The position numbers were made by a program, and so were the translations under genes. From Ustulina deusta (Eukaryota; Ascomycota; Sordariomycetes; Xylariales; Xylariaceae), in contig JAJNNX010000084.1 of assembly GCA_023159155.1 (NCBI GenBank), positions 1-64,000 of the forward strand: 64,000 nt of DNA, read 5' to 3'. Shown one piece after another: positions 49,761 through 61,372 of this stretch; positions within the stretch are counted from its first letter, which is position 1; the number at the start of each line of letters is the position of its first letter. The notes beneath the pieces were generated by a model, which did not search any database, had not been told where the DNA came from, and worked only from the letters and a program-made list of their open reading frames with translations.

Positions 49761-52700
49761 GTTTTTATAGTTAACTATAAGTTATAAAGGATTATTTGGG
49801 TCTTTTTTGTTAATAAATATTAAAAAAACCCTATATAATAAAGTAGATTTCCAAATATGCCTAGTTTTTAATATTTTTTTTAATTATAATTTTAAAATAT
49901 TTAGTTCTTGCATACTTATAATATATAATAGTCCTTATAATAATGTTTTGCTTTTTATAATATTAATAGAATAGTTCTATAACTAGTGGTTAAGTAGCTA
50001 TTGCATAGCTGCTTTAGATATAATAAAAAATTTTTTTTAAAACTTTTTAAAAACTTAAGTAATAGTAGTATTGGCAGTTTTTTGCAAAATAATTATTATA
50101 ACTTTAGTTATTTTTAGGTTTAAAATAGTTTAACTTATATAATTCTTGCAATAGTACTTTAAAATAAAAATAATTTTTTAAATATTTTTAAAAAAATAAG
50201 CTAGCTAGTATTATTTTAGCTACTATTAAAAAAAATTATATTATATTTGTTGTTTATTTTATTTAGTTTAAAGCTAAGCTATATAAAATAGTCCTTTTAA
50301 TATTTAAGGATTATTTTTTTTATATAATACCTGCTTGTTTTTTATATATATATAGTATTAAAAGCTATTATAAGTTATAGTTATATTCTTTTAATAAAAA
50401 ATAATTTTTATTATTATATTTAACTAAAAAATATTACTAGTATTAAGTTTCTAGTATTAAATAATATTTAAATAAAATATTTTTTATTATTGTATAAAAA
50501 TATTATATATATTATAGGGCAATATTCTGTTTTAGGTTCTAAGTTAGGTTTTTTTTTTAAGTTTATTAGTTTTTTTTTGGGTTGTTTAATTGCGCTTACT
50601 TAAAGTTTATTACTTTAGTTTAGCTTTAAAATCTTATAAAGTATAATATAAAAGCTTTTTAAAAATCTAAGTTAGATTTGTTTATTTTTATAAATTATAA
50701 TAGTAGTTTAGATATAGCTATTAAAAGTATATTTATTTTAGTTTATTTAATAAAGTTTAAAAAAAGTTATTTTTTAGTTATTTTTTTTTTAGTAGTAAAA
50801 GTTTTTTTAAATATTAGTAGCAAATCTTGTTTATTAATATTTTTTTTAGTAAAACAAATAAAAATATTATAGTTATTTTGTTTATAATACTAATAGTTAA
50901 TTTTGTTATATTTTTGCTAGTTAATAATAGTTTGATCTATTTTTTTTAGAGCTATTATTACTAAAGCTTATTACTTATTTTTAAAGTTTAGTTTAATTTT
51001 ATTATTAGTTTTTTTAAGTATATTTTTTTTTAAAGATTAGTTATAGCTTAAGTTAAAGCATTTTTTTTTGCTATAGTTAAGTTAGCCTAACTTTAAAAGT
51101 TCTATTATTAAAATAAGCTTTTTTTTTTTAATATTTTAAGGTTAGTTAATATATTTTTATATATTTGGCTTACTTTTTATATAACTAAAATAAATTTTTT
51201 ATTAGTTTTTAGTAAGCTTTTTTAATAAAAATATATTAATTTAGTAATATTATTAAAAAAAGTTTTAGTTATATAATTTTAAAAAGTAGTTTTAAACTAT
51301 TAAACAATTTTATTAAAGTTAAAAAGCTTTATAAAATATTAAGCTATATTTTTTTTATATTTAAAACTAGTTATTTTTTTAGAGTTCTAATATTATTTAA
51401 AATAGTTTTTGAACTTTTTTTTTAATATATATATATAGTTAAACTATTAGTTTATAAAACTTATTTTTTTTATTTGTTTAATATGTTGCTAGTATTAAGT
51501 TGATGCTTTGTTTATTAATAATAAATCTATTTAATTAATTTAATAATAGTTTTTAAAAAAGCTTTTTTTATATATTTTTAAGTATAATTTTATTTTTATT
51601 TATTAAGTTTAAAACTTAGCTAGGTTTTTTTTATTATAAACTAATAGTTTATTTAAGTATACTAGATTAATTATAATAAAAAAAACTAAATAAACAAAGT
51701 GTTTAAAAGCTTAGATTAGCTAATTGTTAGATTATAATTTGTTATTATTACTATTATTAGTCCTTTAAAGATTTTATAAAAAAAAAAGCAGTAGTTTTTA
51801 TAAAAGCTCTAGTAAGCTATTATTATTATTATTATTTAAATTTTTTAGGTCCGGGTTAAAAGTTTTAAATAAACAACAAAATAATATAGCTTTTTTATTT
51901 CTATTAAATATAAAAAATCTAGCATATATAAAATTAAATTATATATAGGCTTTTTTAGTTATTTAGCAGGCTTAAGCTTTTTACAAAATTTTATTAGTTA
52001 ATATTTTTTTTATTTAAGTTTTTAAACTAAAGTACTTAAATAAGGGCTTTTATAATAAAAAAAAATTTAGTTAGCTAATAAAAAAAATAAATATAGGTTT
52101 AAAAGCTATATATTTTTTAATAAATTTTAAAATAAAGTTTATATTTATTTTATAGTTAGCTGCTAGTTAAGTATTAAATTTGTTTAAAGTAGCCCAGGTA
52201 TATATTTAGAAATTTTTAATTTATTTTTAGGTAGCTTTGTTATAGATAGGATTAAAATATTTTTAAGCAAATAGATTATTAATTTAGTTTTTTATTATTA
52301 TTATTTATAATATTATTTTTTTTTAGAACTTTTTATATTATTAGTAACTTTTCTAAAATATTTTTAAAGCTTATTATTATTATAAAGTTATTTTTTTAAG
52401 TTTAATAATAGCTTTTTATTAAATAGAAATATTTTAAGCAAACTTAGCAATAGTTTTTTATATTTTTTTAAAAAATATAAAGCTAGATTATTTTATTTAT
52501 TATGAAAACTATTTAATTTGTTTTATAAATATCGCAATTTTTGCTTAATATATTTATATTACTATATTATAAAAATTATATATAATTTTATATTATTTTT
52601 TGATTTTTTTTTAGTTTTAGTAATAAAAAGCTTTAATATTATTAATAAAAATATTAATTATTATATAAAAATTATTTATTTGCTAATATAACTTTATAAG

Positions 52701-53441
52701 CTAGTTTAGTAAATTAGTAATAATAATATTAGTTTTAATTAGTTTAATTTAATTTTTTATAATAATATTATATTTTTAGAAGTTATATAAAATAATAGTA
52801 CTAATATAATTAATTAATAGATCTAATATATTAAGCTTAGTTTTTAAAGCATAAAGTTTAACTAGAAAACAAAAAATTAATTATAGATAGAAATATTATT
52901 ATAAAAATAATATATTTTATATATTATAGTTTAGCTGCTTATAAACTACTAGTTTATTAATCGATCTAAGTATTTTTTTAAATAGTAATAAAAAAGATAT
53001 TCTAAGCGTAAATAAAAAAAAAACAAAAAGTAATGTTTTTAGAAAGTTTTAATAAAAAAAGGCAAAAAAATTAAGTAAAAAAACTACCAGAAACTATATT
53101 TTACTAAGCATAAGAGATAATTTTTTTGCTGCTAGTAATACTAAACTGCTTTAAGCTAATTTGTTTTAAAGGTTTGGTTATAGTTTAGCACTTTCTGGGT
53201 TATTTTTGTTTAAGATTTTGTTTAAGTTTTTTCTTTTGTTTAAATTTTTGTTTAAAATTTTGTTTAAATCTTTTTTTTCCGGTTTAAAAAAAATACCGCT
53301 AGTAATAACTATAATATAAAATAATAATTAAGGTATAAAAAATATTTTTAAAGCTAGTGGGCTATTATTAGCAATAAGTATAAACTGAGCTAAGGTAGTT
53401 ATAAAGTTATAAAGGTTTTTTTAAATAAATAAAAAATTATT

Positions 53442-53759
53442 TGTAATAAAGGTATATATTATAAGCTTAGAACTTAGTTATATTTAGCTAATAATTTTTT
53501 AAAAGTTTTAAAATCTATAGCTCCTTTCTCAAATGTTTAAACTTAGAATTCTTATAGCTTATTTATGCCCGTTCGCCATTAGGCTATTTAGAATATATTC
53601 TATAACTCTATTAACACAAAGGATTGTTAGGTCTCCTTGCATATATATATAGTCTGTATGACCTCTAGTCCTTCTAATAAAGGCTTATCTGTTCCCCTGT
53701 AGGCCTGCATATTGTACCAACAGCATAGCTAGCGGCTTGGCATATCGATCCGTGTGATA
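53442..53759 (-). repeat. 5' LTR of Ty3/gypsy element (318 bp)
   Basis: On the plus strand begins TGTAATAAAGGTATA and ends CCGTGTGATA. Here the inner (left) half is AT-shifted and the outer (right) half is well preserved, the mirror image of the other LTR. The terminal CA is changed to TA in both copies. Confidence 0.93.
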
Positions 53760-53764
53760 TTTAT

Positions 53765-54431
53765 GACCAGAAAAACAGCGTCTGCAACGGGCTCGCGGTA
53801 CAGTTTCACATCAAGCTAGGAGGTTATAACACGATTATATTGTCTATAAGGTGGTAGTTGAGCGCCACAGCTTACAACGCTGCAAAACCTGTTTTGCCAA
53901 CCAAGTCATTCTGTAATTAGACGCATGAATCATTCGTTTTTACGAACAATGCCTGGTAAGTATTTGTGCAATATTACGTGTTCACGGTTGCCGTGACTAG
54001 GCTAACAAGATTCTAGTACAGGAAGGCAACAGGTCTGAAACAAGGACTGTATGCACCATCTTACTCGAAAATTGAAGATGCAACTCCATGCAGGCCATAG
54101 GGAGCTGCACACGACAGCTTCTTGCATGCTATTCGTCGGTAAAACCGCAATTGTTGTATGTAGCCGAACAGTAGTAGAACAACCTGATTATATTTAACTC
54201 ATACTTGGGCTACAATTAGGAGTTAAGCAGAATCGGCAAGCGCTTCAAGCGCTGCAAGCGCCAATGTTTTGGTGGGGTAGAGGCTAGAAGCCTTGTATAT
54301 TCGACACATTGAATTTGCTCGAGTCAACAATTCCGGTTCTCTGCGGGCAAAGTCTGTTGTAAGTTAAAATGTTAGGTATAATGTTGTAGGGGAGTAGAAG
54401 ATACCCCTACGGCGAATACAGTGAAAGATGT
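53765..54431. other. Intergenic, no gene recognised
   Basis: About 670 bp of ordinary DNA right of the gypsy insertion; before insertion it was joined to 46706. No gene recognised. Confidence 0.55.
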
Positions 54432-54729
54432 TGAAGTGGTGTGAGTGGATCACAGGGGCTTAACACATGCATGAGCCACTTGGTGGCTTTACTCGTATGG
54501 GAGATAAACACTAATTATATTTCATGACATTTTTGGAAGGGGGCATCCACAACATAGCAACAACTGCGACCGAATTCATATTTCTTATTTCATACACTTG
54601 GTCAATTGGTTCCCTAAGAGAATAGAGTGATTACTATGCTAGGAAGTGTAGGTTCGGCCTATCTCCTAGCGTAGGGGCGCTGTCATGTCTCCATGAGTTG
54701 TCAACAGCTATTTACAGTTGCCCACTTCA
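54432..54729. mobile_element. Solo LTR, copy 2 (298 bp)
   Basis: Begins TGAAGTGGTGTGAGTGG and ends CCCACTTCA, with 4-bp target duplication ATGT at 54428-54431 and 54730-54733. The central 31-bp hairpin block at 54639-54669 is identical to that in copy 1 at 29751-29781. Confidence 0.85.
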
Positions 54730-54842
54730 ATGTAGATAGATACAGCCCCGAATACTCCAGCTAGTCAAAGAGGGCTCGGGAATCAACGATATTGAGCCCT
54801 TACCCATACACTTCTACCTAGAGAGACCCACCTACAACCTAA

Positions 54843-54906
54843 CTTGTCGCGGAGCGCCATATATACCCTTAATTCTCTCACGGAACTAACGGCGTCGTTT
54901 TTCCGT
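54843..54906. repeat. Dispersed 64-bp repeat, copy A
   Basis: Starts CTTGTCGCGGAGCGCC, has ATATATACCCTTAAT and ends GGCGTCGTTTTTCCGT. A similar block is at 61301-61372. Flanks are not shared. Confidence 0.75.
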
Positions 54907-55037
54907 CAAACAACTTCACCAAACCCCCTGACATGGAATCCCGAAAGGAGAAAAACATTGATACTTGAATAACGTTATTTGAGTATTCGCTTCTAGATCT
55001 GGATTTCCCCGCATTCCAGCCACTTACGAAACTTCAG

Positions 55038-56807
55038 CTATACATATGAAGGAAGAGCACGATCGGAGCTAACGATAGCTTTCATCAAACTCAGATAGTT
55101 CAGGATTGGTTCACTGTCCGCGTGAAGATCTTGTTGTATCCAGAATGACTGAACCTGCGCTCGAAAAAGCTTCATGCTGCGCACATACCCATGTTTCTCT
55201 GTTCTGTCGATCAGGTTCAAAATGGCCGCTCTTTGCTCATCTGTGCGCGCCTCGCCTGCGATAATCAACAGGGGGAAGAAGTGGCGGCAGTAACAGTGCT
55301 GAACAGGCCCGGCGAATGCGTTGTCTATCAGAGAATTCAGATCCACGGGCGGCTTTAGTGGATCCTGTGAAGCACGAGCGAGATAAACTCGAGTTGATAT
55401 TCGGTATAACTGCGCAGTGAATTCAACATCGTCGGTCGGGTCATCTAGCACTGAAATAGAGGGTAAGAATGGCAGGTTATCAACCTTCCACTCAAGAGCT
55501 CTGAGACGATCTTTATACTCTATCTCCTGGCTTCTGGGATCACTTGGGTCGAGTAACACTTCGCATATCTCGGAAAGTACGTCCAAGATTGCGTGAGGAC
55601 GGTTCTGGAAGAGCGACGCCTATGCTCCGAAATCAGCATGCACTAGCATAGGGTTTATTGATAGACATACTGCCCTCTCTTCTACCAATGGCGAAGACTG
55701 ACTAATTCCATGAACGTGGTTAATCGCTGTATCTGTGACTTTAGCAGCCAGATACTTGTGCCCCCAGTGATACCGCGTAAATCGAGACATTGAATCGTGG
55801 AAGTAGACCCAGTCGAGAAGATCACCATAGTCTATATTACTATTCGATTGATTTCCCAGTCGAGCACGTTGCACGATTTCCGTGGCTCCTCGAATATACC
55901 AGAGCCACTCACCATAATTTTCCGATGGCACTAGGATCTGTGCATGAATTATAAGCCTCAATTGTTTTAAGTTGCCCAGGCACGCTCGCGTTAACTCACT
56001 TCGAAGGCACATAGGATCATACAAGCCGCGACATGTTGAGCAGCCTCGACCGATCCTTGGGCAGCCTCTTTCGCAGAAGCGGAGAGGGCCGTGAGCGCGG
56101 TAACCTTAAACAACATGGTTTCGCGATGAATTCCACCGCGATGGAGAGATGAGAAGGCAAGCAGCGCATAAAACAGAGCGCGCCTTGACACCGTATCATG
56201 AGTGAAGATCATCTGTATGATCACATCGCGAAGGTGCGCTGTGGCTGGACTAAACGTCGCTAGCGAGCTGTGAGCAGCTTCGCGGACTGAAGGTGCGTAT
56301 TATATGAGCTGGCTGTTGATGATTCCAAAACGTATGAGGGGGTATACATACAATAGCTTAGCAGTTCCATGTGCGTTACTTCTAACTGGGGATTTCTTGA
56401 TAGCTTCGGACTCGGTAGAGCTGAGCTTGGGGGTTTGGCGGCACCTGGCAAGGATAGATATCGATACAATTCAATATCGTGTGAAGTTGTGTTGATGAGC
56501 AGATTGCCGTCCCGATATCGCATCTGTGTCCGCGTGCTGGTTGTCGGCAAATTTGCTCTAATTGCACGCCTCCTGTCGTTGTCCCTTGGCCACGACAGGC
56601 GGAGTCCGTATCCTTCGCATTCTCGCTGAGCTGAAGCACACCTCTGGCAAGTGGGCGCGCCCTGGTCGCATTTGACCTTTCGAGCTGGAGGCGCGTCATT
56701 AGACGGATTGCTCAGGCCAGACCCTCGAGGCGGCACAATTACTAACCTTTACACGTCCAACATCCCCGCCTCGATTTCGTGGTCGGGTTAGATGACACCG
56801 CCGGCAT
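55038..56807 (-). CDS. Zn2Cys6 transcription factor with fungal-specific regulatory domain
   Basis: Five exons (56747-56807, 56352-56684, 56000-56286, 55671-55937, 55038-55619) close in phase to 509 residues from the ATG at 56807. The zinc cluster is RRGCWTCKARKVKCDQGAP then TCQRCASAQREC, Cys 16, 19, 26, 33, 36 and 43, and is split by the first intron after CWTCK. The rest matches the Fungal_trans_2 (DUF3468) type: SLATFSPATAHLRDVI, RRALFYALLAFSSLHRGG, AAQHVAACMILCAFE, WLWYIRGATEIVQRARLG, and a C-terminal half with YRISTRVYLARA. It should be a nuclear DNA-binding regulator recognising CGG-type sites. It is divergent from the NmrA-like gene, whose expression it may control. All splice sites are standard and no stops were found. 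Confidence 0.87.
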
Positions 56808-57474
56808 CGAGTTTAGACCGCGCTGCTGACAATTGGCATGCGTAAAAGTAGATGATGGAAACTTGGAAGGCCCGAAGTCCGGAGTTTTAAGTCAATGAAG
56901 CCTTAAACCCGAGGTTCAATAGCGATGAGAAGTCATGTTGAGCTAGTGAAATCGGATAAAGTTGCTGGGGATGGAGTTCCTTTTTATTCACGATTACCTG
57001 AGTTACTAATAATACATGTTAGCTGACATGGTGATCCTTCATTGGCGGGTCCACTCGAGACAACTTTTTCCGACGGAGCATTTGTCAGCTCATTTTAGTA
57101 CGGCACAGACGACCACAACACCATGAATAAGCTCTCAGATGTCGCACGACACCATAATATCTCCCAAGAAATCGCTATGGCTCACAAATCAGGAAGTATG
57201 GCCTGCAAAAGCCCAGCCCATGCGCTCACTTGGGTGAGCGGCAAACTCCAGCTGACGGACCTAAGAGTTCTTGGCATTGAATGAAGCCTTCACTGCCATC
57301 GAGGCGCAACAGGCTGCTACTTGTGCCGCCTATAAATATGGCCGTGTGCTTGTCCAAGATTTCTGGATTCCTCAACTCAATTCATCGCCCTCGTCCTCGT
57401 ACTAAAAGCTCCTTTACCTACTTCAAACCCGATCTTACACCGTATTCTTGTTCTCTCAGAAGAGACACTCCATA
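56808..57474. promoter_or_regulatory. Shared promoter of regulator and NmrA-like gene
   Basis: A 667-bp divergent intergenic region. A TATA-like TATAAATA is at 57331-57338, about 140 bp before the NmrA-like ATG. A CCGACGG motif at 57070-57076 has the paired CCG/CGG form bound by Zn2Cys6 proteins, but such short motifs occur by chance. Confidence 0.5.
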
Positions 57475-58389
57475 ATGGCCACCTACCTAATCACTCAAGC
57501 AACTGGCCAACAAGCGCAGTGGACCATCAAGCATCTTCTTGCTGCCGGAGCAAAGGTCCATGCAATCGTGCGTGACCCTTCGAAGATTCCTGACGTTCTG
57601 AAGCGTCCAGGCGTGACGGTCTTCAAAGGAGAAAGCGCCAACTTCGATGACGTTTTTCAAGCAGCACAAGGTTGCCAAGCGGTCTACTTGAACACTTTCC
57701 CTATCCCTGGCTTGGAAACTCAGCAAGCTAAGACCATCGTCGAGGCGTCCAGGAAAGCAGGGCTCAAGAGTGTAGTTGCATGCACGACCACGTGCACGGG
57801 AAACAAGGACCTGTGGGACGATGCTATCACCGAAGAATGCTATCTACGCGATTATTATATCTCCAAGGCTGCAGTTGAAGATATTGTGCGCAGTGCCGAC
57901 TTCGACGCCTGGACTATCCTCCGGCCGGCATTCCTCCATGTCGACTACATGTCGCCTAATGCATACGAAAACTTCCCACGCCTCCTGACACACAGAGAGT
58001 TGGATCATTGCTTTAATTATGGCGCACGCATGGCCCAAACGGATGCTAGCGATGTTGGGAAGTACGCTGCGGCGGCCTTACAGAATCCGGCGAAATTCGG
58101 AAGCCAGGCGATTGAGCTTGCCAATGAAAATTTGACTATCGAGGAAGTTCGCGACATCCTTGTGCGAGTCAGTGGTAGAGATGTGACGACGAAAAAGTTG
58201 TCACCGGAAGACGGGGAGCCTGTCAGAGGTCAGTTCTTCCAGAAGTGGGTGAACTTCAAGGATGTTAGCCCTGTTTTGGCGGCTGCGCAGGAAGCGCAGG
58301 CTAAGTTTGGTATCCCTTTCACTTCGCTTGAGGAAGCTCTCCAGAGGGAGAAGACTCATCTCCTAGAAAGCTTGCCAGTCAAGGCTTAG
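57475..58389 (+). CDS. NmrA-like NAD(P)-binding protein
   Basis: An intronless 304-residue frame starting MATYLITQATGQQAQWTIKH. The N-terminal nucleotide loop is the NmrA-type variant (usually GATGxQG; here QATGQQA). Then come LLAAGAKVHAIVRDPSK, a GCQAVYLNTFPIPG strand-loop, SRKAGLKSVVACTTTC, an SKAAVEDIVR helix, WTILRPAFLHVDYM and a C-terminal helix bundle with EEVRDILVRVSG. It is an atypical short-chain dehydrogenase relative that binds NAD(P) and may be an enzyme or a redox sensor controlling a regulator; fungal NmrA itself controls a GATA factor. The frame is open 27 bp further upstream from a TTG, but the ATG at 57475 is the likely start. Divergent from the Zn2Cys6 gene. Confidence 0.87.
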   Translation: MATYLITQATGQQAQWTIKHLLAAGAKVHAIVRDPSKIPDVLKRPGVTVFKGESANFDDVFQAAQGCQAVYLNTFPIPGLETQQAKTIVEASRKAGLKSVVACTTTCTGNKDLWDDAITEECYLRDYYISKAAVEDIVRSADFDAWTILRPAFLHVDYMSPNAYENFPRLLTHRELDHCFNYGARMAQTDASDVGKYAAAALQNPAKFGSQAIELANENLTIEEVRDILVRVSGRDVTTKKLSPEDGEPVRGQFFQKWVNFKDVSPVLAAAQEAQAKFGIPFTSLEEALQREKTHLLESLPVKA

Positions 58390-58410
58390 TGACGTAGGGT
58401 GGGTGGAATA

Positions 58411-58690
58411 TGAAGTGGCTGGTTAAGGACTTGTGCAGCGACCTTGTGGCTATACAAGTAAGGCATCAGTTAACACCGCCAATCCGGCGAGTCTCCTAGC
58501 ATTAGATTAGACAACACACTCCTTTCAGCTAGTTATTGCGTTAAATTCAGTTTCATTCTTTCATGGTCGTCTAGTTCCCGAATAAAAGAGTTAGGTGTTT
58601 ATTCTAGGAAGGGTAGGTACAGCCTATCTCCTCGTCTCGGGGCAAGTGAGTACCCCTATATAACTGAGCCTACTCACATTGTCCACTTCA
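58411..58690. mobile_element. Degenerate solo LTR, copy 3 (about 280 bp)
   Basis: Starts TGAAGTGGCTGG 21 bp after the NmrA-like stop codon and ends GTCCACTTCA. The hairpin block at 58604-58634 matches copies 1 and 2 with a few changes. Flanking 4-mers (AATA and TTAG) differ, so the insertion is older or partly rearranged. It may supply the 3' end of the NmrA-like transcript. Confidence 0.65.
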
Positions 58691-61300
58691 TTAGCCGTAT
58701 GTATCCACATCGTTGCATATTGTTTATTGACTAGAGTCATACTTGATTATTGTATTTGGCAGACAGATATTATGTTTGATTTGCCCTCCCATACGGTGAA
58801 TAATGCTAGGTAGTCATCTAATATAACACGCCAGGGTTAAGTAGATCTTGGCTTATCTATGATTGCACATATATCCTACATCTTATGCAGAGCCATCTGC
58901 TGTCAGTTTCATGATGTGAGTTCGCGGCTAATGCGGTCGCTGCTATCCTTATTCTAGATGGAGCCTTCGGTAAACGGTCCTCGGTATTACAAACCTACAC
59001 GCATAGCCCAGTATGCGCCAGGGATGTGTCTGGAGACACATATCTGCGCCACTCTCAAGCAATAATTGCACCAATTCCATGTTACCTAACTGGAAGCTTA
59101 TGGGGACCTATAGCAGATCGAGAGAGTGATGTGGGGCTTGGATAGGTCTGTCATGAATATCGCGTTGTATTCTGTCCGTGCCGTCATCGTAGAACAATTG
59201 TAAAAAAAGTCAACATTTCGGACACAAAGGTCTCGAATGTCCATAAATCTGCCACTTAGTCGTTGCTCTCGTCCAAACGTATTTCTAGAGCTAAATATTC
59301 TGCTGGCATATATGCACTATGCAGGTGCATTTGCTGGCGTCGTCCCAGGGTAGTATGTATACCGAGGGATTGTAATACAGTCTGGTTTTCGGTCGTGGCT
59401 TTTGCTTGCAACAAGGCTTTGACCGCAAAAAGAGAGGACAAGTGACGTGAAGCGTAGGTTTGGTGCATTAAGATAATTAACCACGCACCGCATTTGTTCC
59501 TGTGAAGAACACCAATCAAATTCATTACGTACGCTTAAAGCGGTAAGATAATCTTAAGTTTATACGCCAAATCGACAAGGAGACTCGTCAACTTTGACCT
59601 CTTATTTTGTATTAGGGTCCTCTATTTATGGGAAGTAATCTGAGCATCTACACTCGGTTTGGCTGTGTAAACTAGTAATCTGTTTTCAACTGAGAATACT
59701 TGGTGGTACAGTAGGCTCGTAAACTCTAGCCCGCGGTCGACGTTGAACGTCACGTAGTGGCCATATCTCAAGTACCTGAAGTGGGAACAGCAGCCATTAT
59801 CGTTGTTGTTAGAAGTACGGGTTACTGATCGAGTAGTATGGTGCCCGTATTTGAGGCATCATGATTGACCGACTTGAGACCTGAGCTCAATTTAATATAT
59901 ACTGTGCAGATCAAATCCTAGCACAATTGTTTAACTTCCGACAAAAGAGGAAAAATCACTTCCCTGTCTATCTATGTTTTTATTCCTGGATTGGGGGAAG
60001 TCACGTGTGAGCTGTCGAGAGTTTAGCTTAGAATACCTATTTACATGTAGCAATAATGATCCCTGAAACTTAGTACGAGAAGTACAATTGAGATGATCTA
60101 TCGACTTCGATTTCTAAGTTCTCTCCAGTGTACGGAATAAGAAGCTTTTTGTTAAATAATGGTTGAGTTCCGAGTGTCCCTTAGTTGAGATTTCGTAGTG
60201 GGGGTTTAGCTCCGGTGTAAAAATGGGTAAGAAGTACGTCACTGCTGGATAGCAGTATTGAGGTAAGCGCTCAATATTATTGATTTTTGAGTTTATCAAT
60301 CATTTGGGAGAACTTATGGCTTTATCTAGATCTTCTATTGCGTCTACCCCCTGTAACATTAGCGCCCGACGTCCCGTTCCGGGGATCTCTTGATTGATTA
60401 GATATATCCCATCCCACTCACTTAGCCACCCAAAATGCGTACAACTAGTATTGTGACGGCGCACAAGAACCTTAATGGGTGAACATCGAGACAAGGATCT
60501 CGCAGAGCAGCCCTTGCGACACGGACAACATATTGGGCGATTAGTTGCTCGTGGTAAGGTAAAGCAGGGGTAGCTTCGTAAGTTACTCCCCATGTACATC
60601 TATCTACCTTAGCTACGGGAGCAGACGTGACAACGCGTTCCCTACATCTTACGATCTCACATAACAGGAGACAATAGAACCAGAATTTATAAATTTAAAA
60701 GCAAATAGACTCGCCAGAATAAGAGAAACACCTAATACCCTCTCAATTCGCCGCATTTACGAGCAAAAATCTCATTCGCTGACACTATCTTCAAGGTTAA
60801 TTGAAATTGCGGACTATGGCGCTCGGTTAGGGCTGGGGGGCATGCGTGGCAACGACTGGGCTGGGTACTCCAACATACAGTCGGCCAGTATCGAGGTGAT
60901 GTCAGGGTCAGCATAGACGCGCCAAGCTAGATACCTCGTCGCTCTGCCAAGCGAAAAGTGGCGCGATGAATCGGGCTGGAAAGCGAAATGATGTAGTCTA
61001 GTATAAAGTTAGGTCACATAATATGTTGTAACAATTACGTCATGCGGCGTTAACCTCCCATTCGTATAATACTGACAACTCTCGATATCACCTCAGAATA
61101 GTGAATGTACTCATCAGATCGTTTTTATCGGTAATTTACTAAAGTGTTAGTGCTTACTTGATCGTTGTAACTATAGAAGAATTGCAAATTATTGCAGCTT
61201 CGAAACAGTTGCATAAAAGTGAGCCGGAATAATCACAGCATACGAACTAGCGTCCCCAGAGGTAAATAAGGAGCCATAAGTGGACGAATCGGGCTACTGT
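58691..61300. other. Gene-poor stretch
   Basis: About 2.6 kb of moderate AT content. Many short frames overlap without family resemblance. The only frame pair of note is on the minus strand at 60599-60300 and 60299-60114, consecutive in one frame and split by a single TGA, about 160 codons together; I recognise no domain in it. Confidence 0.5.
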
Positions 61301-61372
61301 CTTGTCGCGCGGAGCGCCCCATATATACCGTTAATCCAACTCGCCGGATTACTGGCGTCGTTTTTTTTCCGT
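61301..61372. repeat. Dispersed repeat, copy B (72 bp)
   Basis: Starts CTTGTCGCGCGGAGCGCC, has ATATATACCGTTAATC and ends GGCGTCG, a T-run and CCGT. Same block order as 54843-54906 with small insertions. Confidence 0.75.

Larger units (their letters stand above)
46707..53759 (-). mobile_element. Complete RIP-mutated Ty3/gypsy LTR retrotransposon
   Basis: A 7053-bp element with two 318-bp LTRs, flanked by 5-bp target duplication TTTAT (46702-46706 and 53760-53764). Reverse transcriptase (about 49140-49760) and integrase (about 47990-48250) remnants read on the minus strand in the order RT then IN, the Ty3/gypsy arrangement. A 12-T run at 47029-47040, poly-A on the coding strand, lies just inside the downstream LTR where the polypurine tract belongs. 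Reading frames are full of stops from transitions. Confidence 0.93.

Noticed and set aside
50678..50872. 64-codon frame inside the gypsy element
   Set aside because: Opposite strand to the polyprotein and AT-bias composition.
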